Of a stretch of 64,000 nucleotides of DNA, positions 9,676-19,628 are shown piece by piece. Each line of letters starts with the position of its first letter. Within the stretch, counting starts at the first letter, position 1. The notes beneath the pieces were generated by a model, which worked only from the letters and a program-made list of their open reading frames with translations, was not told where the DNA came from and did no database searches. The position numbers were made by a program, and so were the translations under genes. This DNA comes from Prochlorococcus sp. AG-311-J23 (GTDB lineage Bacteria > Cyanobacteriota > Cyanobacteriia > PCC-6307 > Cyanobiaceae). The stretch spans positions 96,821-160,820 of the forward strand of contig QBVL01000002.1 of NCBI GenBank assembly GCA_003284375.1. The letters are read 5' to 3'.

Positions 9676-9867
9676 ATGAACTTCGACTATCACGCTGTTG
9701 CTTCTGCCGCTACGGCAGCTATTCCTTTAGCTGCTGGAGCTGCTGGAGTTGGCTATTTTATATTGCGCCAAAAAGGATTTGGCTTTGGCACCTCACATTT
9801 GTTAGTTGGGTTGCCGATGTTTGCGGTTGGAGGGGCTGCAGCGGCTTTCTTCTTAGTGACAAAGTGA
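9676..9867 (+). CDS. small two-helix membrane protein, hypothetical
   Basis: A 63-residue protein with two hydrophobic helices, AAIPLAAGAAGVGYFIL and LLVGLPMFAVGGAAAAFFLV, joined by a short loop RQKGFGFGTSH. It is rich in Ala and Gly. A small thylakoid or plasma-membrane subunit is plausible. It is followed directly by a strong terminator, consistent with a real single-gene transcript. No recognised family. Confidence 0.65.
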   Translation: MNFDYHAVASAATAAIPLAAGAAGVGYFILRQKGFGFGTSHLLVGLPMFAVGGAAAAFFLVTK

Positions 9868-9880
9868 AAAAGTTAGTTTT

Positions 9881-9923
9881 CAACCAATAAAAAAGGGGCC
9901 ATTGGCCCCTTTTTTATTGGTTG
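9881..9923. terminator. bidirectional rho-independent terminator, perfect 20-bp stem
   Basis: The arms at 9881-9900 and 9904-9923 are perfectly complementary around the 3-base loop ATT. The G/C core (GGGGCC/GGCCCC) is flanked by A and T runs on both sides, so it works in both directions. It serves the plus-strand gene ending at 9867 and the minus-strand pentapeptide gene ending at 9941. Confidence 0.93.
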
Positions 9924-9940
9924 TTAAATTTTGAATAAAT

Positions 9941-10489
9941 TTAAGTACCTGGGTTGAAACCTTGACCTTTGGTTGCAGGCACGTATCCAGCACCTCTAGT
10001 ACTACAACCAAGACTTTCGGCTGTGCTACCAGTAGCTACTTCGCAAAGTTTTTTCTGTTGACTTCTATCTAAAACAGCATCAGTAAAGTCAGCACCATCA
10101 ATGGTTACACCATCAAAAACACTCTTGAGTAACTCTGCTCCAGTAAGATTTACGTTCGTAAGGTTCGCATTGTCAAACCTCGTTGCATAAGCAATAACAT
10201 TGGTCATGTTTGCGCCTGTTAGATCAGAGTTCTTCAAAGTTGAGACACTGAAATAAGCGCCAGTGAAATTGGCCCCACCAAGATCTTTTCCTGATAAGTC
10301 GTATTTTACATACTCTGTATTTTGTAAGTCCTTACCAGCCAAGCTTGGATCTAAGCTCTCCACTGAAGAAGGATCGCTGGGATACAAGGCACTTACAGAA
10401 AGAGGACTAATAATGAGACTTACAAGCACAGGTATCAAGACAAATAGTCTTGTAAAGGACCTTTTAAGGGAAGAAATAAAAGAATTCAT
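9941..10489 (-). CDS. pentapeptide-repeat protein, exported (probably thylakoid lumen)
   Basis: A 182-residue protein with an N-terminal basic-hydrophobic signal sequence (SLKRSFTRLFVLIPVLVSLIIS, cited as residues ~7-29, then SALYP). The central part has about ten A(D/N)LXX-type pentapeptides, for example GANFTGAYF, NANLTNVNLTGAEL and GADFTDAVLDRSQ. Pentapeptide repeats fold as a square right-handed beta helix. The C-terminal region has two cysteines (LCEVATG...LGCSTRG) that could form a disulphide, as in exported lumenal homologues. Its role in cyanobacteria is unknown. It ends at the shared terminator. Confidence 0.8.
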   Translation of the reverse strand: MNSFISSLKRSFTRLFVLIPVLVSLIISPLSVSALYPSDPSSVESLDPSLAGKDLQNTEYVKYDLSGKDLGGANFTGAYFSVSTLKNSDLTGANMTNVIAYATRFDNANLTNVNLTGAELLKSVFDGVTIDGADFTDAVLDRSQQKKLCEVATGSTAESLGCSTRGAGYVPATKGQGFNPGT

Positions 10490-10581
10490 TAATAACGCCA
10501 GCGATTAAAGAAGCACCAAACTCGACTATTGTTTCATGTAGAGGCATTTCATAGGCAAAGGGATCACGAACTGTTGCAGTT

Positions 10582-11526
10582 TCAGCTTTTATTTATATCA
10601 ATTTGCAGAAAGTCTTTTGCTAACTGAGTATTTGGAAAAATTGCTTTTGCTTCATTAAGCAAATCATTAGGACATGTTTGATTCCCAGGGTTATACCTCG
10701 GACTCAAATGAGTCAAAATTAATTGATTTACGTTCGCTTTTGCCGCAATCTGAGCCGCCATGGTGGCAGTTGAATGTCCGCGTTCATAAGCCATTTCAGT
10801 TTCTTTATAAGAATAAGTTGATTCATGGATTAGTAGATCGGCCTCTTTAGAAATCTCAATTGCTGATTCTGCATATACAGTATCTGTGCAATAAACCATG
10901 CTTACCCCAGTCCTGGGAGGACCGCAGAATTCTTTCCCAGAAAAAATGCGACCATCTTCTGATCTCACTTCCTCCCCTCTCTGAAGGGCTGCATATACAG
11001 GACCAGGAGGTATTCCTTTCGATTTTGCTTTCTCTATATCGAATCTACCTGGTCTAGTTTTTTGATTCACTCTGTAAGCAAAAGAAGGTATTCGATGCTT
11101 GAGTGGAGCAGTTTTGACTTCTAAATCGGAATCTTCAAATAAAATTTCTTTGTTAGCAGCAGCATTTTCAACTCTATGGAATTTTAGAGAGTAAGCCAAT
11201 CTGCTTGAACTGTTGTATAAACAAGAATCAATAAAGTTTTTAAGAGGAGCTGGACCGTACAATTCAATTCCAGAGCTGCTACCTGACAATCCAATACTTG
11301 CTAGAAGACCAGGCAGACCATATATATGATCCCCATGCATATGGGTAATGAATATTTTTTTGATTTGAGATAACTTAAGATTGCTTCGGATGAACTGATG
11401 TTGCGTACCTTCGCCACAATCGAACAGCCACAATTCTGATCTTTGCGGAGGTTTTAGTACCATTGCTGATACGTTCCTATTTAGAGTTGGGACCCCTGAA
11501 CTTGTTCCTAGAAAAGTGACTTGCAA
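10582..11526 (-). CDS. rnz: ribonuclease Z (tRNA 3'-processing endonuclease)
   Basis: Cuts the 3' trailer from tRNA precursors that lack an encoded CCA, which fits the tRNA genes seen in this window. It is a metallo-beta-lactamase fold protein with the zinc motif [13 protein letters not shown], the further ligands H in HESTY and in [14 protein letters not shown], and the typical N-terminus [12 protein letters not shown]. The 314-residue length is that of short-form RNase Z. It has 97 bp to the divergent SpoIID-like gene. Confidence 0.94.
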   Translation of the reverse strand: MQVTFLGTSSGVPTLNRNVSAMVLKPPQRSELWLFDCGEGTQHQFIRSNLKLSQIKKIFITHMHGDHIYGLPGLLASIGLSGSSSGIELYGPAPLKNFIDSCLYNSSSRLAYSLKFHRVENAAANKEILFEDSDLEVKTAPLKHRIPSFAYRVNQKTRPGRFDIEKAKSKGIPPGPVYAALQRGEEVRSEDGRIFSGKEFCGPPRTGVSMVYCTDTVYAESAIEISKEADLLIHESTYSYKETEMAYERGHSTATMAAQIAAKANVNQLILTHLSPRYNPGNQTCPNDLLNEAKAIFPNTQLAKDFLQIDINKS

Positions 11527-11623
11527 GTTTTCCTCTTTTAAGAAATGGTGCCATTCATAGTTCTGACCACTGGTGGATCTTCTTTCTTATAGGCAAAATT
11601 AGTACCTAAATCCAATTTTTATT

Positions 11624-12850
11624 GTGAGCGCATCACCTAAAGCAAAATCTGGATGGGCAATAATCTTTGTGGCTATATTTTTTATCTCTCCAATAAAGGC
11701 TATTGCGGCAAGGGAACCAATAATTCGTGTTTTGATCAGTAATGAAAACAAGGCAAGATTTAGAGCAGATAGTGTAGAAAATATTTTTGTTCAAGGCCTA
11801 TCTTCTAATCATAGAAGAATTAAATCTTTAAATTTAGTCTATAGCAATAATGAAGTTAAATATTCAATTAATAATGACTTGAATGCATGGTTCGAATTAC
11901 CAAATAATTTTAATTTAATTATTAGAAATAGCGATAAAAGAGGGATTTGGTTTAAGAATAGAAGATATGCCGGAGAATTAAGAGTTTCATTGAATGATAA
12001 GAAGTTAAATATAATTAATTATTTAAAATTAGAGAAGTATTTGAAAAGTGTGGTTGGTAGTGAAATGCCCAAAGAATTTCCTCTTGCTGCACTTCAAGCT
12101 CAAGCTATTGCAGCAAGGACTTATGCCTTAAAACTTTTAGATAAAAATAAATTATTTGATCTTCATTCAACACAGGCTAGCCAAGTTTACTTAGGACTTG
12201 AATCTGAAACCGTAAAAATAAATAGGGCAGTGAAGAGTACAAATTCACTTGTTCTGTTTTATAAGGATCAGCTGATTGATGCTGTTTTTCATAGTAGTTC
12301 TGGTGGTAGGACTGAGAGTAGTGGTCAAGTTTGGAAATATCAATTACCTTATTTGAAAAGTGTTATTGACTATGATCATAATAGTACTAAATATAAATGG
12401 ACGGATAAATTTACTTCTGCAGAATTGGAAAAGATATTTCCTGACTTGGGCGGAGTAAATAGTATTCATATCATTGAAAGAAGTAATACTGATAGAGTCT
12501 TGAAAATCATACTTTACGGGACTAATCGAAATAAGATTATTTCTGGAAAAAACTTAAGAAAAAAATTGAAATTACTTAGTACTAAATTTGAGTTTGATTT
12601 GAAATTTAATCCATTTAATTCAAGTAATCTTGATAATAAATTGAATTTTGATACTAAATTAGTTAACGATTTGGCACCTCAACCTCTACCACTAATTCCA
12701 GAAGAATTTTTTCTATTGGTGAAAGGTTTTGGTGCTGGGCATGGCGTAGGAATGAGTCAGTGGGGCGCTAAAGCTATGGCTGAAAGAGGCTCAAGTTTCC
12801 GTAAAATTCTAAAACATTATTACACTGGAGTGCAAATAAAAACCTATTAG
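11624..12850 (+). CDS. SpoIID/LytB-domain exported protein
   Basis: A 408-residue protein beginning with GTG and a signal peptide (GWAIIFVAIFFISPIKAIAA). The SpoIID/LytB core is clear: YLKSVVGSEMPKEFPLAAL near residue 140, then AQAIAARTYALK, later FHSSSGGRTESS, and near the end GFGAGHGVGMSQWGAKAMAE. In Bacillus, SpoIID is a lytic transglycosylase that trims peptidoglycan; cyanobacterial members probably act on the wall in the periplasm, but no substrate is proved. Single gene between divergent rnz and convergent truB. Confidence 0.85.
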   Translation: MSASPKAKSGWAIIFVAIFFISPIKAIAAREPIIRVLISNENKARFRADSVENIFVQGLSSNHRRIKSLNLVYSNNEVKYSINNDLNAWFELPNNFNLIIRNSDKRGIWFKNRRYAGELRVSLNDKKLNIINYLKLEKYLKSVVGSEMPKEFPLAALQAQAIAARTYALKLLDKNKLFDLHSTQASQVYLGLESETVKINRAVKSTNSLVLFYKDQLIDAVFHSSSGGRTESSGQVWKYQLPYLKSVIDYDHNSTKYKWTDKFTSAELEKIFPDLGGVNSIHIIERSNTDRVLKIILYGTNRNKIISGKNLRKKLKLLSTKFEFDLKFNPFNSSNLDNKLNFDTKLVNDLAPQPLPLIPEEFFLLVKGFGAGHGVGMSQWGAKAMAERGSSFRKILKHYYTGVQIKTY

Positions 12851-12902
12851 TAAACTATTTAATAGCTACTAATTATTATCATAGTATTTCAATTTTATTG
12901 TT

Positions 12903-13847
12903 TTAACCAATGGCATTAAAAACAACCTTAGGTTTAATTTGAAAACCCTCATCTAAATTACCTATGCCAATGATTTTGTCTTTTTCACCCAATACTAATA
13001 TATTTTTATTATCAATAATAATATCTTCATCCTCATCTTTTTTAGCTGTCTTTAAACGTCTAATATGATTATGAAAACATATTTTTCTTCCTGAGCGCCA
13101 GCTAATAATTTCTTCTTCAGAAATTAGTTTAAAAGAAGAAAGATGTTTAAGAAAAATATTAGGGTCAAGAACTTTAGGTTTATCTTCCTCTGGGTAAAAA
13201 TCTGATTTCTCAGGAAGTATTACTGAATATTTTTCGTTGAAATTATATGCTTTTGTACGGCGTAAACTTTTTAAATAACCACCGCATCCAATTTTATCTC
13301 CAATGTCTCTAGCCAAGGCTCTAATGTATGTTCCTGTTGAGCAGTCAACTTCAACCAATAACTCACCTTTATTTTGAGACCAGCTTATTAAATTTAATTT
13401 GTTTATGGTGACTTTCTTTGGAGCTAAATCAAATTTTTCTCCTTTTCTTGCTTTCTTATAAGCTCTCTCGCCTTTAATGTGAACACTAGAAAAAATAGGA
13501 GGCTTTTGTGAAATCTCACCTCTAAAATTTTCTAGGAGAGAATTTATATCATTTTCGGTAATTAAGGGCCAGACTTTTGATTCTATAATTTCCCCTTGCA
13601 TATCATCAGTATTTGTAGTGGCACCTAACTGGATGATTCCTGTGTAAGCTTTAGATCCTTGTAAATAAGAGATTAATCTTGTCGCATCGCCTATTGCTAT
13701 TGGAAGTACTCCAGTAACTGCAGGGTCTAGAGTTCCAGTATGTCCAATTTTTTTGATACCAAATACTTTCCTAAGTCTATTGACGCAATCATGAGACGTA
13801 AGCCCAGAAGGCTTATCAATGACAACAAATCCAAAGGTCTTTTCCAA
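12903..13847 (-). CDS. truB: tRNA pseudouridine-55 synthase
   Basis: Converts U55 of the tRNA T loop to pseudouridine. Key motifs are the N-terminal DKPSGLTSHDCVNRLRK, the catalytic Asp in HTGTLDPAVTGVLPI, and GTYIRALARDIG. 314 residues. The C-terminal stretch (about 230-314) is less conserved and rich in Lys, Asp and Ile, as expected for the extra region of AT-rich picocyanobacteria. Faces the divergent methyltransferase gene 75 bp away. Confidence 0.94.
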   Translation of the reverse strand: MEKTFGFVVIDKPSGLTSHDCVNRLRKVFGIKKIGHTGTLDPAVTGVLPIAIGDATRLISYLQGSKAYTGIIQLGATTNTDDMQGEIIESKVWPLITENDINSLLENFRGEISQKPPIFSSVHIKGERAYKKARKGEKFDLAPKKVTINKLNLISWSQNKGELLVEVDCSTGTYIRALARDIGDKIGCGGYLKSLRRTKAYNFNEKYSVILPEKSDFYPEEDKPKVLDPNIFLKHLSSFKLISEEEIISWRSGRKICFHNHIRRLKTAKKDEDEDIIIDNKNILVLGEKDKIIGIGNLDEGFQIKPKVVFNAIG

Positions 13848-13922
13848 AATTGATATTGCAGGTTGAGGCTCACAAGAAAAAATTGTTCAAGTAACCCTGA
13901 ACACTTAAAGTTATAACTCAGT

Positions 13923-14705
13923 GTGTTCAGTCAGCCAAATAATATGAATTCTTTAGATCTAGGTATTTCCTCTTTCCTTAAAGATGGCTTTAATTTGAAA
14001 AATCATCTTATTGATTTCCTAAACATTACTAATGAGCAATTAGATCAAAGGTTACTTAAGGGTGTTGATGATTTGGCAGCTCTTCATCCAGGAGCATTTA
14101 CTGAGAACAATGCGAGCGATTTTTACGAGGAAAAAGTAGGAGATGCTCATTTAATAGATCTAGCGTCTTGGCATCTAAATAGTTCTAATTACATAGCTGA
14201 CACTCTTCGCTTACAACAAAAATTTGCCTCTGGAAAAGTTTTAGATTTTGGTGGTGGTATTGGTACACATGCTCTGGCTGCCTCATTTTTGCCAGAGGTT
14301 GAACATGTTTGGTTTGTTGATCTTAACCCTCAAAATCGAAGCTTTGTAGAACACAGGTCTAAGGAATTGGGTATCGAAGATAAGATTTCAATTTTTAGAG
14401 ACTTAGAAAGCACATCTGATGTTGTTTTTGATTCTTTAGTTTGCTTGGACGTACTTGAACATCTCCCAAATCCTGCCAAACAATTAGAAATATTTTTGGA
14501 GAAACTTTCGCCTGAATCAATAGCTCTAATGAATTGGTATTTTTACAAAGGAAAAAATGGAGAGTATCCTTTTCATTTCGATGATCCTATTCTTATTAAA
14601 AATTTCTTTTCTACTTTACAGTTAAATTATTTAGAAGTTTTCCATCCATTTCTGATTACTACTCGAGCTTATCAACCATTGAAAAGACAAATTAGACAGC
14701 CTTAG
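13923..14705 (+). CDS. class I SAM-dependent methyltransferase, substrate unknown
   Basis: A 260-residue protein with a Rossmann-type SAM site: [15 protein letters not shown] (motif I, near residue 102), then WFVDLNPQN, and [12 protein letters not shown] (motif IV/V). These motifs place it in the methyltransferase-11/12 group, but the methylated substrate cannot be told. GTG at 13923 is used; an ATG eight codons in (13947) is an alternative start with little loss. Its 3' end overlaps the convergent rpmA gene by 14 bp. Confidence 0.75.
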   Translation: MFSQPNNMNSLDLGISSFLKDGFNLKNHLIDFLNITNEQLDQRLLKGVDDLAALHPGAFTENNASDFYEEKVGDAHLIDLASWHLNSSNYIADTLRLQQKFASGKVLDFGGGIGTHALAASFLPEVEHVWFVDLNPQNRSFVEHRSKELGIEDKISIFRDLESTSDVVFDSLVCLDVLEHLPNPAKQLEIFLEKLSPESIALMNWYFYKGKNGEYPFHFDDPILIKNFFSTLQLNYLEVFHPFLITTRAYQPLKRQIRQP

Positions 14706-14964
14706 CAGTAGAAATATTAATCCTTTTTCTATTCCTTAGGCCTCTACGAATACTTTCAAAATGAACTGAACCATCAGTTAGTGCGAAAAGAGTATCATCT
14801 TTCCCCCTGCCAACATTGATTCCTGGAAGAACAGATGTCCCTCTTTGACGAATAAGAATTGATCCAGAAGTTACTTTCTCTCCACCATAGGCCTTGATGC
14901 CAAGTCTTTTGGAGTTTGAATCTCTTCCATTTCTAGTTGAGCCTGTACCTTTCTTGTGGGCCAT
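14692..14964 (-). CDS. rpmA: 50S ribosomal protein L27
   Basis: A 90-residue basic protein with the classic N-terminus [19 protein letters not shown] and later [19 protein letters not shown]27 reaches the peptidyl transferase centre of the large subunit with its N-terminal tail. It follows rplU by 25 bp, the near-universal rplU-rpmA operon order. Confidence 0.98.
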   Translation of the reverse strand: MAHKKGTGSTRNGRDSNSKRLGIKAYGGEKVTSGSILIRQRGTSVLPGINVGRGKDDTLFALTDGSVHFESIRRGLRNRKRINISTAKAV

Positions 14965-14989
14965 GATTTATTTAATCTTTTGGATTTAA

Positions 14990-15424
14990 TTAGTTAGATT
15001 CTACTTTACTAGCAGTGGCTTTGACATCTTTTGCTTTTTTTATGTTTGATCCTACGGTAATGGATTGAACTAAAACTCTTGTAAGTTCCTGGCGATGACC
15101 TTGCTTTCTCCGAGTCTTTTTCTTAGGTCTCATTTTATAAACTATTATTTTTGGACCTCTTCTATGCTCCAATACTTTAATTTCTACTTTCGCATCTTTT
15201 ACATAAGGTTTTCCAAGTTTTAAATCTTTCCCATCATTGATAAGAAGAACCTTCTCAAGAGTCAAAACATCATCTACTTCAGCGTGGAATCTATCTAAGT
15301 CGTAATAACGGTTGGGTTGAAGCCAAAATTGTTGTCCTGAGGCCTCTACTATCGCATAAGTTTTATCTTGAGGAGTTTCCTTTCTGGGAGATGATTTCTT
15401 ATCAGCCATGATTATTGGTGACAC
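14990..15424 (-). CDS. rplU: 50S ribosomal protein L21
   Basis: Binds 23S rRNA domain II in the large subunit. The core runs from YAIVEASGQQFWLQPNRYYD to TRRKQGHRQELTRVLVQSI. At 144 residues it is longer than the E. coli form (about 103) because of a charged N-terminal extension and a Lys/Ala-rich C-terminal tail. ATG at 15409 (MADKKSS) is an equally likely start and would remove five residues. Its 5' end faces kaiB 155 bp away, the place where other cyanobacteria have kaiA. Confidence 0.96.
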   Translation of the reverse strand: MSPIIMADKKSSPRKETPQDKTYAIVEASGQQFWLQPNRYYDLDRFHAEVDDVLTLEKVLLINDGKDLKLGKPYVKDAKVEIKVLEHRRGPKIIVYKMRPKKKTRRKQGHRQELTRVLVQSITVGSNIKKAKDVKATASKVESN

Positions 15425-15579
15425 GTCAAGGCTCGAAATAAAATAAAGGGAGTTTCCTTTCTTTAATCGATTAAGCCTTAATCGTAATCGAAAAACAAAC
15501 TAACATTTTCACCTTTTGTTGGTTACTTAGTCAAGATCTAAGAAGGACAAATGTTCTGTTGATTTTTCGGAGTTTTTAA

Positions 15580-15903
15580 ATGAATGCAAGAAAGACATAT
15601 ATTCTCAAGCTTTATGTGGCAGGGAATACACCAAACTCTATGAGGGCTTTGAACACGTTGAGAGAGATATTAGAAAGTGAATTCAAAGGTGTCTATGCTC
15701 TTAAGGTTATTGATGTTTTAAAAAGCCCTCAATTAGCTGAAGAAGATAAAATACTTGCGACACCAACATTGGCTAAGATTTTACCACCACCTGTTCGAAG
15801 GATAATTGGTGACTTGTCAGATAGAGAAAAGGTTCTAATTGGATTGGACCTTCTGTATGATGAATTAACAGATCAGGAAATGTTTTATTCTTCAGATAAA
15901 TAA
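15580..15903 (+). CDS. kaiB: circadian clock protein KaiB
   Basis: KaiB is a fold-switching thioredoxin-like protein that binds the CI ring of KaiC at night and relays timing to output kinases. The 107-residue sequence is full length: [19 protein letters not shown] at the start, [20 protein letters not shown] in the middle and [18 protein letters not shown] near the end, all family hallmarks. kaiC follows 128 bp downstream. No kaiA is present upstream, which is known for Prochlorococcus and makes the clock an hourglass-like timer. Confidence 0.97.
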   Translation: MNARKTYILKLYVAGNTPNSMRALNTLREILESEFKGVYALKVIDVLKSPQLAEEDKILATPTLAKILPPPVRRIIGDLSDREKVLIGLDLLYDELTDQEMFYSSDK

Positions 15904-16031
15904 TGGAGCCTCGTCAACAAGACTTAACTGAATTCTTAAGCCCAACCGATAACTAAACTATTTTTTCAGTTTGCTTATTATGTTTTATACATAAGAGCTT
16001 TTAGCGTTCTTCAATAAAAAATCGACCCAAA

Positions 16032-17534
16032 ATGCATGTTCAAAAACTCCCCACCGGAATCGAGGGCTTTGATGATATTTGTCATGGTGGGTTGCCTAAT
16101 GCGCGCAGCACTCTAGTCAGCGGAACGTCAGGTACTGGTAAAACTATTTTTTCTCTACAGTATCTTCACTATGGAATATGTAATTTTGATGAGCCTGGGA
16201 TTTTTGTTACTTTTGAAGAATCGCCTCTAGATATTATTCGAAATGCTGCAAGTTTTGGTTGGGATTTACAAGGTTTAATTGATCAAAATAAACTTTTTAT
16301 TTTAGATGCATCACCGGATCCCGAGGGACAAGATGTCGCTGGAAGTTTTGATTTGTCCGGTTTAATTGAAAGGATAAGTTATGCGATTAGAAAGTTCAAA
16401 GCTAAAAGAGTAGCTATAGATTCTATGACAGCAGTTTTTCAACAATATGATGCTATTTATGTTGTTAGAAGAGAGATTTTTCGACTGATAGCAAGACTTA
16501 AAGAAATAGGTGTGACTACTGTTATGACCACTGAAAGAATAGAAGAATATGGTCCTATTGCTAGATATGGAGTTGAAGAATTCGTTTCTGACAATGTTGT
16601 TATTTTGAGAAATGTTTTAGAGTCAGAAAAGAGGAGAAGAACTGTAGAGATTTTGAAATTAAGAGGAACTACACATATGAAGGGTGAATTTCCTTTTACT
16701 ATGGGTTCCCAGGGAATAGTAGCATTCCCTTTAGGTGCGATGAGGTTGACTCAAAGATCGTCCAATGTTCGCATAAGTTCTGGCGTTCCTGCTTTGGATG
16801 AGATGTGTGGAGGAGGATATTTTCAAGATTCAATTATTCTTGCAACTGGTGCAACTGGTACCGGAAAAACAATGCTAGTTTCTAAGTTTGTTGAGGATGC
16901 ATACATAAATAAAGAAAGAACAATTCTTTTCGCATATGAAGAATCAAGAGCACAACTTCTTCGAAATGCAACTAGCTGGGGAATTGATTTTGAAAAAATG
17001 GAAGCTGATGGATTATTGAAGATTATTTGTGCTTATCCCGAGTCAACTGGTTTGGAAGATCATTTGCAAATTATTAAAACCGAGATTAGCGAATATAAAC
17101 CATCCAGAATGGCTATAGATTCTCTATCCGCATTAGCTAGAGGTGTAAGCTTGAATGCTTTTAGACAATTTGTTATTGGAGTGACTGGTTATGCAAAACA
17201 AGAAGAAATAGCAGGATTCTTTACTAATACTGCAGAAGAATTCATGGGAAGCCACTCAATTACTGATTCTCATATTTCAACGATAACTGATACTATTTTG
17301 CTTTTGCAATATGTAGAAATAAGAGGTGAAATGGCAAGAGCAATAAATGTTTTTAAGATGCGCGGATCCTGGCATGATAAGAGGATACGTGAGTATATCA
17401 TTACTAAAGAAGGACCTGAGATTAAGGATTCATTCTCTAACTTTGAACAGATATTTAGTGGAGCCCCTCATCGTATTAATCCTGAAGAACAGTTGCCGGG
17501 CGTTTTTAAAAGCATTAATTCAAAAGAAGAGTAG
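16032..17534 (+). CDS. kaiC: circadian clock ATPase/kinase KaiC
   Basis: The central clock protein: a double RecA-type ATPase that forms a hexamer and phosphorylates itself. The CI half has Walker A SGTSGTGKT and the paired glutamates in FVTFEESP. The CII half has ATGATGTGKT and FAYEESR. The two autophosphorylation sites are kept (SHISTITDT; S416 and T417 here, equivalent to S431 and T432 of Synechococcus elongatus). At 500 residues it is shorter than the 519-residue S. elongatus protein, mainly at the N-terminus (about 15 residues) with a slightly shorter C-terminal tail, the part that binds KaiA elsewhere. It ends 9 bp from the convergent nblS. Confidence 0.98.
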   Translation: MHVQKLPTGIEGFDDICHGGLPNARSTLVSGTSGTGKTIFSLQYLHYGICNFDEPGIFVTFEESPLDIIRNAASFGWDLQGLIDQNKLFILDASPDPEGQDVAGSFDLSGLIERISYAIRKFKAKRVAIDSMTAVFQQYDAIYVVRREIFRLIARLKEIGVTTVMTTERIEEYGPIARYGVEEFVSDNVVILRNVLESEKRRRTVEILKLRGTTHMKGEFPFTMGSQGIVAFPLGAMRLTQRSSNVRISSGVPALDEMCGGGYFQDSIILATGATGTGKTMLVSKFVEDAYINKERTILFAYEESRAQLLRNATSWGIDFEKMEADGLLKIICAYPESTGLEDHLQIIKTEISEYKPSRMAIDSLSALARGVSLNAFRQFVIGVTGYAKQEEIAGFFTNTAEEFMGSHSITDSHISTITDTILLLQYVEIRGEMARAINVFKMRGSWHDKRIREYIITKEGPEIKDSFSNFEQIFSGAPHRINPEEQLPGVFKSINSKEE

Positions 17535-17543
17535 CTAGTTACT

Positions 17544-19613
17544 CTATTTAATTAATGACTTATCATTTTCAAGTTCCCAATTTTTCCTGGCAGATATTAG
17601 TAAAAGCTGATCAGCGTCAGAGTCTTCAAGAGGAAGTTCAAACCAAAAAGTTGTTCCAATATTTGGTTCGCTTGCCATTCTTATCTCACTTCCGTGTTTA
17701 TCAACGATCCCTTTAACGATTGAAAGGCCAAGTCCAGTTCCCACTTCAGTATGTACTGAATCTTCAACTCTGTAAAAACGTTCAAATATTCTTTGTTGAT
17801 CAATTTCAGAAATCCCACATCCAGTATCAGAGACTTCAACTCTGATTTTTGGCATCGGCGACAAAATTTCACAATGTGGAGCCTTATTATCTAGATCAAC
17901 TGGTGAAGCAACGCAAATATCAGGCCATGTATAGGCTTTTAAATATATAGTCCCTCCTTCTTGGCTAAATTTCAGTGCATTTCCAACAAGATTGTCAAAA
18001 ACCTGGAGAAGCATATCCCAATTACCTAAAACAAATGTCAAATTATTTTCAACACTTAATATTAATTTCACATTTTTATCTTCTGCATTAAGTTTATAGT
18101 TTCTAAGGGTTTGTTCCATAGCTTCTTTTATACTTAGTGCTTCTAATTGTATTGTTCTTCCAGACTCCAGCTTGGATAAGTCAAGAACATCATTGACCAA
18201 GCGAGTGAGTCTATCTGTTTCTGAATTTGCAACACCTAGGAATTCTTTTTGCTCTTCTTTTGTAAGCTGCTCACCCAGATCATATAGGGTCTCAACATAG
18301 CTTTTAATATTGAATAATGGCGTTCTCAATTCGTGAGAAACATTACTTATGAATCTTTTTTGTGCTGCGTTTAATTGCACTTCCCTAGTGAGATCTTGAA
18401 CTGTAACAGCAATACCTTTTATATTCTCTCCAGTGGTGTCTCTGACAGACTTTAAAACTATTCTAAGTGTTCTTGGTGGCTCTTCAAGATTGCAACGCAA
18501 ATCATCGCTGTCTCCGAAATTGTTCAATAGAGATGTTATTGGTGTTTCAAGCTTTTTTACAAGAGATTCAGGAAGTTGATTCAATAAATTTTGACCTTCA
18601 AGATTTCTCCCTTCCCAGCGGAAGAGTCTTCTAGCAGTTGGATTAACTAGGACAATGTTTCCTTGTTCGTCAAGAAGAAGCGCTCCGTCTGCCATTGTGG
18701 CTATTAAAGATTGCTGTTTGACTTGGGCAGCTTTTAATTCCTCAATATTTGCAGCATCATAATCTTCTAATCTGGATGCCATTGCATTAAATCCAGTTAA
18801 GAGTTCCCCGAGTTCTCCACTCATTGGTAGATCTACTCTTGATTTAAAATTACCTTTAGCAATCTCTCTGACTCCAATAACTAATTCTCTTATTGGACGA
18901 GTAATTGTTAAAGCATTAAATACTGCGCCTATTATTACTAAAACCCAAATAGAAATAAATACTGCAACAGTAATTTCTCTCGTTAATGCGGCAGTAGCTA
19001 GAGCTTTTTTATTCGGTGTTACTCCTAAAGCTAACGTGCCTAGATATTCACCCTTCCAAAGCATCGGAACAAAAACATCAGTTACTTGGCCTTGTGGAGT
19101 TGAATGTTGTCTAACTAATGGAAATTGAGGTTGTTTTTTTAATTCACTTGGTAATTGAAGCTTTCTGGTTAGTTGCAATGCCCCTTCAGCCTCAGATTCT
19201 GAGGTCGTTGCACTAACTGGAATACCCAATTTTACAAATCCATCTGGGTCAGTGAAGAAAATGTATCTTAAGTTTCTACTTGAACGCCAAAACTTCTCAG
19301 CAACATTGAAAAGTTCTCTTGTTTGATTCTTCGCTACTAATTCCGTAACGTTTCCTGACAATAATAGTCCTAAATCTCTGGCATATCTGGTATCGTTCAT
19401 TCCAGCATCTTTTTGAATACTACTTAAAGCAAAAAACGTAATAAGTGTCATTATAAAACTTACTACTAGTGTTCCAAATGCTAGCAATTTTGATCTTAAA
19501 TTAAATCTAGCCCACCATAAATTTATTTTTTCTAATATATTTAAATTATCTTTTAGTACATCTTCATTTGAAGCTTGAAAAGATTTACTTTGACTTGAAT
19601 TTGTAGTATTCAT
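17544..19613 (-). CDS. nblS: membrane sensor histidine kinase, NblS/Hik33 type
   Basis: Hybrid layout of 689 residues. There are two membrane segments (about 41-66 and 217-240) around a periplasmic sensing domain, then HAMP (TRPIRELVIGVREIAKGNF), a PAS domain (ADGALLLDEQGNIVLVNP), and HisKA with the H box FISNVSHELRTPLFNIKSY. The HATPase domain carries DNLVGNALKF, VSDTGCGIS and GTGLGLSIVKGIV. The H-box context LFNIKSY and the domain order match NblS/DspA (Hik33), the conserved cyanobacterial kinase for high light, nutrient and redox stress, which controls hli genes. Convergent with kaiC; purD lies 15 bp upstream. Confidence 0.9.
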   Translation of the reverse strand: MNTTNSSQSKSFQASNEDVLKDNLNILEKINLWWARFNLRSKLLAFGTLVVSFIMTLITFFALSSIQKDAGMNDTRYARDLGLLLSGNVTELVAKNQTRELFNVAEKFWRSSRNLRYIFFTDPDGFVKLGIPVSATTSESEAEGALQLTRKLQLPSELKKQPQFPLVRQHSTPQGQVTDVFVPMLWKGEYLGTLALGVTPNKKALATAALTREITVAVFISIWVLVIIGAVFNALTITRPIRELVIGVREIAKGNFKSRVDLPMSGELGELLTGFNAMASRLEDYDAANIEELKAAQVKQQSLIATMADGALLLDEQGNIVLVNPTARRLFRWEGRNLEGQNLLNQLPESLVKKLETPITSLLNNFGDSDDLRCNLEEPPRTLRIVLKSVRDTTGENIKGIAVTVQDLTREVQLNAAQKRFISNVSHELRTPLFNIKSYVETLYDLGEQLTKEEQKEFLGVANSETDRLTRLVNDVLDLSKLESGRTIQLEALSIKEAMEQTLRNYKLNAEDKNVKLILSVENNLTFVLGNWDMLLQVFDNLVGNALKFSQEGGTIYLKAYTWPDICVASPVDLDNKAPHCEILSPMPKIRVEVSDTGCGISEIDQQRIFERFYRVEDSVHTEVGTGLGLSIVKGIVDKHGSEIRMASEPNIGTTFWFELPLEDSDADQLLLISARKNWELENDKSLIK

Positions 19614-19628
19614 TTAGGATACATTTAA

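Noticed and set aside
15425-15579. Remnant of kaiA upstream of kaiB
   Set aside because: No open frame or KaiA-like peptide in any frame that I could read; only promoter-like sequence and a short inverted repeat.
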